The notes under the pieces: model-generated
Database searches by the model: none
What the model was told of the DNA's origin: nothing
What the model saw: only the letters and a program-made list of their open reading frames with translations
Shown: piece after piece, positions 37,201 through 49,200 of the stretch
How positions within the stretch are numbered: the first letter of the stretch is position 1
Layout: every line of letters begins with the position of its first letter
Source of the DNA: Delphinus delphis
Taxonomy: Eukaryota; Chordata; Mammalia; Artiodactyla; Delphinidae
Direction of reading: 5' to 3'
Assembly (NCBI RefSeq): GCF_949987515.2
Contig: NC_082699.1
Span: 79,403,458 to 79,467,457 of the forward strand
Length of the DNA stretch: 64,000 bases
Translations under genes and position numbers: made by a program

Positions 37201-40200
37201 GCCCTTGCACCCGAGGACGCCCCCGGGCAACATCCGCGATGCCCATGCCCGGGTTTCAGGTCCAGCCCAGCCTCCACGTCCCACCCCGAGCCAAGACCTC
37301 AGACTCCGCCCACCAAGCCCCGAGGGCGCTTCCTCAAGCTCCCTCCTCAAAGCTGGGCCAGCGCATCAGCCCCTGCTGCCCACACACCATCCTCAGAGCA
37401 ACCCCTCCTCTGTGCCCTGGTGCCCACTGCTCTGACCCCCATCACCAGGGACGCGGGGACCAGCGCCCAGAGAGCCCAGAGAGCGCCCCCACGGAGCCCT
37501 GGTAGCGGATGGGCCGAGGCCCCAGTGAAAAGCCAGGCCACCTAACCTCTGGCAGCAGAGGGCTCGCGCTCCTTGGCCAGGCCTCCCATCACCTACCTGC
37601 TCGGCAGCCCATCTCGGGGCCTCTGCCCTCACACTGCCCCGCAGTCCTGCTGGCTGGCGCTCGGCGCGCTCCACCTTGCAGCTGGCCCTTCTCGGGACGC
37701 GGCTCGCAGCCTCTCACTCGCAGAGCGCCACGCGGCCTACTGCTCAGGGTTAGAGGGCCCTGGCCACCTGCACCCCTCCCCGTCTCTCCAGCTCCCCTCC
37801 AGCCCCAGAGCCAGGGCTGCCATCTGCTCGGCAGGCACCTCGCTGCATCCCCCCTGCACCTCTGGCTCTCACACCAGTCGCCCGTGTCCCTCTGGTGACC
37901 CCCTAGGACATTCACGCTTGCATGTACGTCACGAAGAGGCCCCAGCACCTGGACGTGGCCGAGCTGAGAGACGCTGGAGGGCAGCCCAAGCGGGAGCGTG
38001 TGACACAGTGGGAACACGACCAGACCCCTGAATGCTACAAGCCCCGGCCCTCAGGGACCCGCATGTCACCGCTACGTAAAGAGACTCAGGAAGAGAGGAG
38101 GGGGGGGGGGGCAGGTGCCCCTCCCGCACAGTCCCCAGTGGGACGGCTCCTCCGAGAGTCACACGTGAGCACAGCCTGGCTCCCCGGGAAAGGGGGTGGT
38201 GGCCGCGCAGACGCGGGATCCAAGCAACTCCAGGGAAAGGCCCACGAGCTCAATAGCAAAAGTTCCTGAGAGGCAGAGGGTGAGCAGGCAGCTAGCTGCA
38301 AGGTGAACACACGCCCGTCAAAGCCTCCAAGACACCAGCAAGACTGGCTGGGACCACAAAAAAAAGCAAAACAAAACACTAAAGGCGACACCTTGGCAGG
38401 TGTGCCCGCAGACAGGCAAAACCCACGCGACACCGTTTCTGCAGCACCGAGACGAGGCAAGCCCTGCACAGAGGGCAGAATGAGAAGCTTAAGTGCAGGT
38501 GGGTGGGTTTGGAGGCTGGCTGGCTGCGGAAGGCTGAGAAACTGAGCCAGTGTTGCTACGGTTCACCTGAAGAATACGGAGGCCAGACACACAGTCTCTG
38601 GCTCTGCATTTTGGTGGGGGGAGGGGCTCGTCTCAGCAAACGTCTCTGTGAGGAGACAAAAAAACCTTGACCCCCCACCTCAGATGGCGAGTAAAAGTTA
38701 ACTCACGAAGGATCGTAGGCTGAATATAAATGCTAAAATAGCCAAGCTTCTAGAAGAAAGCGTGACCTTGGGGTAGGCAACTATTTCTTCAACACGACAC
38801 AAAGAGCACTACTCATAAAAGAAGACCGATAAATTAGACAGCACTGAAAGGCAAGCCCCACGCTGTGAGAAGATATCTGATAGAGAAATGTAGCCATAAT
38901 ATATAAAGAACACTAGCAAATCAATAAAAAAACAAACTAATACAAAGGTGGGCAAAAGACTCCATAGGGCACTTCACGAAGGTCTGCCAAAGTGGGAGAA
39001 GACGCTGGCACCGTGAGTCATCGGGACGTGAGATGCCACCCTAGCCCCCGTGACCGGAGCACCCTCACACTGTGGCACAAGTGCAGGCTAGGACAGCCGT
39101 GGGGGAGACCGGCCTTCCCTGCTACAGCCCAGCATCCATCCACCGCTGAGGCAGCAGTTCCATAGAGAGGAGGGCTCCTTGTCACTCGGCAACATGCCCA
39201 ACAGGACAGAGAGCAGCAGAGCCTGGAAATAACCCAGACGTCCATCGAGAGCAAACGAGCACAGTGTGGCACACCCTGAGAGGAGTGCGGCACAGTGAGG
39301 GAAAAGAAGACGCCTCTGCTGCACACGGCACCACCTCAGCAGGCTCAGGCTGCCGTAAGGCACCACAGACGGGCGGCTAGGTTGGCCCACAGTTCTGGAG
39401 GCCGGAAGCCCCAGCTCAAGGCACCAGCAGGGCTGGTTCCTGGTGAGGCCTTTCCTCCTGGCCTGCAGGTGGCGTCTGAGTGCTCAGCTCTGGCGTCTCT
39501 TCCTCTGCTTATAAAGACACCAAACCTATCAGATTAGGGCCCCACCCTAAATGACCACATTTAACCTTAACCACCTCTGTAAAGGCCTCGTCTCCAAATA
39601 TAGCCACACTGGGGTTCAGAGACTCAGCCTATGAATTTGGATGATTCAGTCCACAACAAACGGTGAGCAAAAGAAGTCACACACAAAACAGTACCTACTA
39701 TATGAATCCACTGGTATGAAGTTCAAAAGTTTGGAGACAGAGCTAGTCTAGAGGCCAGAGGCCAGAGGAGTGGGACCTATGGGTGGCTGGCTGGGGACGT
39801 GACGGGAAGGAGCATGTGGGAGCTCCCGGGGCAGGAGACGGGCATACCCCGACCTGTGCGGTAGGCACGCAAGATGAAAACCCACAGAACTGACCACTGA
39901 AAATACAAACCACCACAAATGTTTTGCAAAGGGAAATCAAAGAGAAAGATCTGTCCAGAAGGCCAAGTTCAGGAACAAGATTTGTACATGACAAAAGTGA
40001 CATTTTTAAATACTGGAAAAAAAGTCTGAATGTCTAGTGGTCCAGAGACAAGCAGGTAATAAGCGTTAAGCAAAATTAAATTTGACCTTTAGTCTTACAC
40101 CATGTCCCCAGTAAAGTCCAGGTAGGTTACAGTTTTAAATGCAAACCTTGAAAACATAGCACTAGAAGAAAATAACTGAACTCATGTAATCTTGGGATGA

Positions 40201-43200
40201 GGAAGGCTGTTCTAAGCAAATCAATATACTAAGTCTTAACAGACTGACAGTTTTAAGAACACAGAAAAGTAAAAAGTTTGTTAAAAATCCAAAAGGGTGC
40301 CCCCCACCCCGAATACTTAGAGAGTCTTGAAAACCTGTAAGAAACAGGCCAGAGACAAATGAACAGTACACATAAAGAATGCTGAACTTGACAAAGAGTA
40401 TGAATAAAACTGAAATTAAAAGAGTTCCCTGGTGGTCTAGCAGTTAGGATTTCACGCTTTCGCTGCTGTGGCCCGGGTTCAATCCCTGGTCGGGGAACTG
40501 AGATTCCCACAAGCCACGTGGTGTGGGGGAAAAAAAAAAAAACTGAAATGAAAACTGGACAGCATTCTCCTCCAGTAAATTGTCGAAAAGTTTCTGGCAG
40601 TGGCAGTTAACGCCAAGAAGGACACGAGAAGATGCAAACCAGCACGGCAGGAGGTGCCCCCCTGGCTCTCCCTAAAGCCCAGAACCAGGGCGGCCCCTCC
40701 TGGGTGGACCGACCTCAGTGAGGTGGACAAAAGAGGCACAACTTCAACAGCCGGGTCAGGCTGTAGCCACCTACGCGGCAAGCCAAATGTTGCCTCGGGA
40801 ACACATCCGGGCTGCAGACACCACGGGGCAGAGCCATCTGTGGGAGGGAGGAGGTGGCGGCAGTGCGGTCCCATCGGCGCTGGGTCTCACACGGCAGAGA
40901 CCTTGCTAGCACCTGCTGGTGGAGGATGGTCCAGGTGGAAAGCGCTCAGCCAGGGCCCGGCCCCAAGGAGGCCCTAGGGGTGGGGTGGGGGGAGCCCTGG
41001 AGGGCAGAGCGGCCAAGTCCACCCTCCTTCCCAGGGCCAGACACCGGAGCCCAGCAAGGCGGGGCGGGACAGGTGGCCTGGCCACGCCCACATGCAAGCC
41101 CCGAGCTGGGCATACCCACCTGGGCCCCTACCGGGCAGGTGGGCAGGGCAGGGCGGACTGGGAGGGGCCTGGCGCACCCCCTCTGCCCTGCCCCACCCCC
41201 AGAGGATCCCCCTTGCCAAGGGGACAGAGCCTGGGCCATAATTCATGCTCCCCCGCCTATGCTTTATGGCCTTCTTAATTCGGCTCCTGCTACTATTAAT
41301 GTAGTTAATGCTGAGATTATATCTATTTTCTGGCGTCAGACGGTGATTTATTCAAGCCATTTTTCCGGTGGAGGCTCCCACGCTGTTAAATCAAGCGCCT
41401 TGCCAATTAAGTGCTGACTTGGGAAGTGGACGCAATCTTAACAGACATCTAACCGCAAATTAAACCGGGGCTCCTTACTCTGGGGAGTGGGTGGGGCAGC
41501 CACAGAAACCTTGCTGACTTCGGAGAAAGTCCGAGGAAAATAAACCGGCTCTGCGCCCGCCTGCTGCTCTGGCTCCAGGAGATGGGAGTGCGGGCCCAGA
41601 GCCAGGCTCAGCCGGAGCTGGGCTCAGGGTCCTGCCTGGCCGCGGTGACTGCCCCGCAGAAGGGGTGGCCGGGGCAAGGGCAGCCGTCAGCGGGCCTCCC
41701 CAACTCACAGAGGTCTTTGCAACCGCAGCCCCTCCCACCTGGGACAAATGTTTAAAAGGAGACACCCCACGATTCCTCCACTGTCCACCAGTTCGCACGT
41801 GCAGTGGCTGGAGAGGCCCTCTGACAGCCTTAGCAGGGTGCCAGGGGGGAGAAGATGTGACGTGGACGCCCCAGCAGTGGGTGGACGACATTCTGGCTCA
41901 GCAACCCCGGTCCTGGTTGGAGCCCTCAATGGCCAGGGGTGGAAGAGGGGCGAACCGAAGGCCCACCTCTGAGGACCCACATGGCGACATGCTGGGGGTG
42001 GGGGGGGGCTAAGTGCCGAGCCATGGCAGGGGGAGGACATGCCCACCCAACCCCCCAAGGGCCCAGCAGCTACTTGGGTGCCCCTGTGCCCTTTGGGAGC
42101 CCCCTGCCCAGAGAAGCTGAGGGTGACGCGGAGCAGGGCTGATGCCACAGGGTGGGGCATGGGGAGGAGGTGGTGGCCAGGCTGCCTGAGGCCCACCAGG
42201 GGCCTGAGCGGGCACCTGCTTGTGGGAGCCCTTTGGGCACGGTCCCCAGCAAGGGGAGCCCCCCGGACCCCACAGCCAACGCAGGGAGCCCATTTCCCTG
42301 AGCTACCCAGACCCCTAGAACAACGCCTCCCCCCAACCCATCTCCAGAGGCCCTGGCTCGGCCCCGAGGGGAATCGTGCCGTGGGGTAAGCTCAGGCAGG
42401 AGGCTGGACGTACGCAAAGAGTTAAATACGGTATTGATTATTTGAACGATGCTTTACTACCGCCTCTAAGCCAGGATAAAAGTGGCATTTCAAACGGCGT
42501 TTGACTGTGGAAGGCACCCAGGAAGCACTGGTGGACAAGGACGCTTTCTGTCTCCCCGTCGGGGGCAGTACTTTCAGCTGCCCCTGCTCCTCATCCCCCG
42601 GGACACCGACACAGACGCACGAGGGCCCACAGTGCAAGGTGTGGCCAGGGCCTGGGCACCCCCGAGGGCCACCTCCCACAGGGCCCCACGGGGAGGGACC
42701 TCACGGGACCTGCCCAGCTTCCTTCCAACAGTCCCGCTGCCTTCGGAACAAAGCTTCCCCCCGGGGCGAACGGCAGGGATGCTCTCTCTAGGTTTATCCT
42801 GAAACACCCAACGTGGCCTGTCCCACTCTTCCTCTGTGAGTCGCTGTACTGTCACCAAGCGCACGGGGAGGCCACACCGTGGCCTGTGCTCTGGCCGTGG
42901 CAGCGGCAGTGTCGCACGGGGCCCTGCAGGGTGCTGTCCCGTCAGCGCTGGCCCACAAGGAGCCAGGCCCGGGCGAGGCTCCTGCCTGCCTGACCCTTTT
43001 CCACGCCGGTCTGGAGGCTGCTGGGCAGGGCTTGGCCACACAAGCCAGCTCCCGTAGGGCAAAGAAGCCCCCTGCACGTCTCATGATCAAGACGCAGTGC
43101 GCTACGGCAGGCGAAGCAGGCCCGGCCACAGGCAGCAGAGATGGAGGGTGGCCTGGGAGAGCCCTTCCCCGAGGGGCAGCTGCAGCGAGGCGCGGAGGCT

Positions 43201-46200
43201 GGGGGGTGGTGCTGGGCCACGGGGTGGCGCCGGGCGCGGGCGTTCTAGAGTAAGAGCGCTTCACAGCCTGCCACCGCCGGGGCCCCGGCCACTCGGCACG
43301 CCCGCCCTCCTCACCTCCCTGTCCCCGGCACCACGCGCACGCCTGAGGCACCAGGGAGCGGCGTCCCACACTGCAAGAGGAAGGGCACGGGGTAGTGGGA
43401 GCAGGACAGAAGGGAGACACGCGCACGTCCGTCCATGGAGAGAAAGACACCAATGTGTGGAGGCAGCGACAAAAAAGCAGGGCCAAGGGATGAAGCAAGA
43501 GGGCTGAAGGCTCGAGGGCCCACGAGTCACACACAGACGAGGCACCAGCAGGGCTGGGGCTGGCCAGACGACAGAGGCCGTCCCAGGAGGGACCTGCGGC
43601 AGAGCGCCCTGGCCTGCTCAGCGGGCCGCTGTGCCCTGCACCCCGGCCTTGGCCCCAGCCCTGTGCGGCAGCTCCTGCCTACCAGCATGGCCCTCAGGGA
43701 CACTGACCCAGGGGTGCACCCTGGGCCAGCGAGCTCCGGGCCAGCGAGCTCCGGGCCAGCTCACCACGGGCCCGGAGAGGGAGGGACCATGGCCACGGAA
43801 CAGCAGCCCCTGGCCTGAGACAGAGCAAACGGGGGCTCCAGTGTAGGCCGCCAGCCTCCGCTCCCACGCCGCCTGCAGATGGAACACAGGTGCCACCTGT
43901 CAATGTGGTCTCGCCACAAACACTCCGGCTACAGTGCCTGTGACCCTGGGCCCACGCCAGTGGTCCCCATGGCCAGGGAAGAAGTGGTGGCACAGAGCTG
44001 CGTTGGGGGGCAACTGTCACGGGGGGCTGTGTGGCCACTGGGGAGGACGGGCCAGAGGCTCGGACTGATGGGGAAGAGGCACGTGAGCCCCACCCGGCCC
44101 CATCCCACACCAAGTACCCGCACACCCCATGTCAATGCCCCCGCAGTGCCAGCACAGACAGCCGAGGAGGAGCATGGCTCTGCCTCGCCCCTGCCTGGGA
44201 GCACACGGGCCGCGTGGCACTGGGGTGGCCCGGCCGAGCACAGCCTCCCCTCGCTCAGGGCTCCAGACCCTTAGTGCTGACTCCCTGCAGCGCTGGCCAT
44301 GTCCCCCGACATCACGGGTCCGTCCTAGAGCTGCCCACACGGGGCAGGACGGGGACTGAGAGAACGAACAGACCCTGGACCCAGAGGGACAGGCTGGCCT
44401 GGTGCTCGGCTCCTAAGGGCTGGGGGTTCCACGTGCCAGCCCACACCGGTGGCGGTGCTTGACAGAGAGCACAGAAGAGAAGGAAGGCAGCAGGGCCACC
44501 TCGGCCTGTGCACCAGCTGGGCCCTGGCATCCAGGGCCCTCTCCTCAGGGTCCTGCATCCCAGGCCAGGCCCTGTCAGCGAGGGGCTGAGCTCTAACGTG
44601 GCCAAGAAAGGCCCCACTTCTGGACCAGGTTCCGGAGGGAGAGCGGGTAGTCCTCAACGTCCCAGCCTCAGTGCCGACAGGGGACAGCTGTGCCCTGGCA
44701 AGGCTGGTCTCCTCCCTCACCTCCCCGAAACCATCAAGGGGGTGAGGGGTCAAGGCCCCACATCGTCGCCCGAGCCCCAGGCCCTCCCCAAACCCACCGG
44801 GGAGCGCAGGCAGGCATTCAGGCCTCAGGGCTGCTGACAGCTGAAAGGCCTGCTAGACTCAGGCAGAGAGAGAAATAAATAAGCAAGACGCGCTTTGAAC
44901 GGACTTCCAAATTAAGAGTTGCATCCTTGCTGTCAGGCCCCTGCCAGCAGTTTCCGCGGCACCTCCCGTGCAGAAACACACCTCAGCCCATTTATTAGAA
45001 TGATGAGGGCAAAGGGACCTACAACTGCACTCCTTCCTTAATGAGCAGCCGAAGGGATCGGTAAGCATAATTTCAGAGGCCAGTAATATTTTATATAATC
45101 GCAGAGTGGTTTAAATTGAAAACCCCCAACTGAATCAATATTTACTGCATTGAAACGAAATGAATAGTAATAAGTCACTAAGCTCTCTGTCCTGTTTCAT
45201 AAAATAAAAAATTATAAAAATGAGCCCAGGCGCAGGGAGGCCATCACATTAACTTTTACAGCACTTGGGGAGCCGTAACTGCCTGTTCTCATAAAATAAA
45301 ATTCTAAAAAACCTGCCAGAGGAGACCTGCTTCAGCACCACGTGGGGAAGCAGGCGGGGGCGGGGGGCAGGAGGGGAGGGGGCAGGGTCACCCCAGGTCC
45401 CTCCCTGACCCCTACTGGCGCCCACCAATTCCCTTAAAGAGGTCCCACCCTAATCTCTCCAAAGCTCAGCACCAAGAGCTGGGTCACACCTCCCTGTCAC
45501 CCTCAGGCCAAACTTCCTGCTCTGATTTCTTTTCTCATAATCCTTTTTCTTTTTTAATAAATAAATTTATTTATTTTGGGCTCTGTTGGGTCTTCGTTGC
45601 TGTCCGTGGGCTTTCTCTAGTTGCGACGAGCGGGCGCTACTCTTCGTTGCGGTGCGTGGGCTTCTCATTGCGGTGGCTTCTCTTGTTCCGGAGCACGGGC
45701 TCCAGGCACGCGGGCTTCAGCAGTTGTGGCACGTGGGCTCAGCAGTTGTGACGCACGGGCTTAGTTGCTCTGCGGCATGTGGGATCTTCCTGGACCAGGG
45801 CTCGAACCCAGGTCCCCTGCATCGGCAGGCAGATTCTCAACCACTGCGCCCCCCTGAGGGAAGTCCTTCCTGCTCTGATTTCTTTACCTGTTTCTTCCAA
45901 TCCCACCCTGAGGGATGCCCTTGGCTGCTCCTGGGGCACAGGCAAGGCTGTCCTCTGACCACTCCCAGGCCCGGGGCTGGTAAGGGGTGTATGTGAGTGA
46001 GGGTGGAGGACAGGGTCCAGCACAGAGCAGCAGCCTGCGCTCCCCGTGGGCCTGGAGAGGTTGAGAAAGGCCAGGCTTCCCCTCTGGGGCTCCAGGTCCC
46101 CCAGGAGACCCAGGCCTGCAGGGTTCCCTTGGGGGCTGGGGAGGCGATGCTGGCAGAGAGCAGAGCCAGGTGAGAGCCTCCGGGGGGAAGGGTCCTTGAC

Positions 46201-49200
46201 CTCACACTCTGAATGCGGGGCTGAGGATGGCGGCACAGCAGCCACGGGGCACAAGCCCCCCAGAGGGCCGAGAGCCCCCGTGGACCCACCGCCAGACTCC
46301 TGGGCAGGAAACAAGGCACTCATTCAAGCTGAGGCTGACTTGGCCAGGAAAGGCGCGGACACAGAGCCTTGAACAAGTGGACCACTCCCGCAGCTCAAGA
46401 ACAGGAGACCAACCAGCAATTAAAAACGGGCAAAAGATGTGAGCACAAAAGAAGACACAAAAGAACACAAGAACAATCCCGTGCCTGAGCGGTCAACATG
46501 ACTGGTAATCAGGGAAATGCAAATTAAACCACGACGAGATGCGATGGGAACTGGAACAGTAAGGGGGCGCTGCTCCGGGAGGGGACCCGGGTCTACACAA
46601 AGAGCCCTGCGAGAGCGGGGAGCCGCCCGCCCTCGAGAGCAGGGCAGTCAGTAATCGCTGGGGGTGGCTGCAGGCGGAAGTGCCGGGTGTGCACCTCCCC
46701 TGCGGCGTCTAGAACCAGCCAAAAGGACCACAATGAAAGCGGCCAGAAGAGGGCTCCTCAGGGGAGTCACGAGGGCACAGGGGGAGGCGGCCTGAAGCAG
46801 CAGCAGCAGCAGCATGGAGATAGCTGTGCGCACAGGTGCGCGGACTCTGACCCAGGAAGGCCTGCAAGGAGGACGCACCCCGCTGCCCGGACCCGCTCGA
46901 CATGCTCCCGTCACCCCTTGGCACTGTTGACGAGACCCTCGGCAGTGCGGCTGCGAGCGGCCAGGAGCCACTGTGCTGCCAGGAGCCGGGGTCCGCAGAC
47001 GCGGCTGGTTCCGGGCTGGAAGAGGGCAAGTCCCAGGTGAGCCTGGAAGCTTCCACTGGGCAGGTGAGGGAGGCTCGGTGAGTGACGGTGCCGCGTGGAA
47101 AGGAGACAGGACCAGCCCAGAGGGGGCCTCCGTGGGCCAGCGCCATGGCCGACGAAGGGTCGAGTGAATCACATCAACAGATTATAGCCTGAAAAGTAAG
47201 AATCGGGAGTCCACACCATTATAACTAAATGAATATACGAGGCAACAGGAGATGAGGGACAGCAGTTCCTTACAGGAACCCGACCAACCGATATGCAAGG
47301 AACGAGGGGCTGGAAATCACTAAGGGTCTAGGAGGAGCGGGTGAGGCCCAGCAAGGAGCAGGACGCCCACGCAGGCTCGACGCCACAGTCACCTAGAGGG
47401 ACCCACAGCGCTCCTGCCCAAACGGCGAAGCTGAGTCTCGTCACACCCGAGGAGACCTCTGCTGCCCTGGTCACGGGCACCGAGGCTGCAATGTCCTCAC
47501 AAATGGTCTGTGCAGAGAGTGGAAACAATACAGCAGATGCGGCGAGGTACAGATAACCGGTGGATTTCAGTGAATACACAGCAGTTCCATGTTCTACTTT
47601 TGCAACTTTTCTGTAAGTTCAGAAGTATGTGAAATAAAGTTACCCCCCAAAATTAAACGCAAGACACTGATTAGGAGGGACCAGGAGTGAGCCAGCAGCG
47701 CACGGCGACAGCCCCCGTCCCCGCCCTGCCCACTGGCCCAGGCCCGCCCTGGCTCCTCCATGCATCCCTCCCACACGACAGCCCCCGGCTCACAGCTCTC
47801 CTGGGGCTGAGGGGTGGTCAGCAGCAACAGGGCGCTGCCCCCAATGTGCTGACATAGAAGTGGCCCACTCAGGCCACAAGCCACAGAGCAGGGCTACAGC
47901 CCAGTGGCGACCATCTGCAGGGCCAGGCAGAGAGAGCGGTGGTCAGTGGGCAGCAGGGCCCTGGGCTGCAGCTTCCAAGCAGGCAGGGGCCTGACACAGG
48001 ACAGGCCCTCTACGGACACTTGGGGAGCGAGTGGACTGGCTCCTCTTCCGCAGGCCCAGGGGCAGCTGGGAGCCACTAGCCACCTGCCTGGGGACTCCGC
48101 CTGTTCTGCTCCACCAGGCCTGAGCTGCAACACACAGGGACCAGGCAAAGAAAATGCTCAGGTGCCACCCAACTGAAAGCCACAACCCCAACAACCCCAA
48201 GCTCCAGCCCGGATGGAAGGCCCTTCTCCCGGAGGGGACAGCCCCATCAGGGCAGAGACCAGGCTCCACAGAACGTGTTGGGGGACCCCTCCTGTCCCAC
48301 TCCTCCACTCTCACTGCCCCCAACCCCGGGCACAAGCCAGGTGGGGGCGGGCGGCGGGGAAACCCCGCCTCTGACATGAAACCAGGACAGTCCTGACTGC
48401 CCGCTGCCGACGGATCAGGCGGGGCCCGAAGCGGTCATCCGGGACCCTCAGCCCAGGGGGCGTTCCGGTGAGACCAGGGGAACGTTCTCCTCGAATGAGA
48501 CGGGCACTTTCTGCTGTAAAAGAACCAGTCCAGAGCTCTGCTACCCATTCGCCAAAACCCCTTCAGCCCCTTCACAGGCAGCCGGAGCAGCGCTCGGCCC
48601 GGCAGCCTCCTCGGCTGTCAGTACAAGCTGCCCACGGGCAGAGCTGTCGTGGGGCAGCTAGAGGCACAGGGCTGGACGGAGCCAGGCGCGGTGTGCAGCT
48701 CCCCAGCCTCCACATCAGAGGCAGGCGAGCACCCCCAGGACCATGCAAGCCAGGTCAAGGTCGAGGTCGGGCACGGTGTGTGCCCAGGGCCTGCACACAG
48801 CAGTCACAGCCTGGGAAGAGGGGCCACCAGGAGGAAGGGTCGCAGCCCCCACCAACATCTCCCCAGCCCCTGCGGGTCCAGCAGCAGGGCCCAGGTCCCA
48901 CCTTCCACACCAGCCTCCGCTGCCCTCTGAGCAGACATCCCGGGCTCCTTCCCAGCCCCCCGGGAAAGGCCCTCACAATGTGGCCCACACGGACCTCGCT
49001 GGCCCCAGCCCCAGAGGAGCCTTCTCTGGGCTCCTTGGTGGTCCGTCCACCCTGGGTGAGTCTCAGTGCTTCCCAGCACTCGCCACCCCGTGAAAGTATT
49101 CGCTTCATCCTCTGCTTGCTTCCTGACCCTCTGCCCACTGGGAGGCGAGTGCTGCGGGCAGAGAACTCGCCCGCACAGGACGGCTGCCCACAGGGATCTG

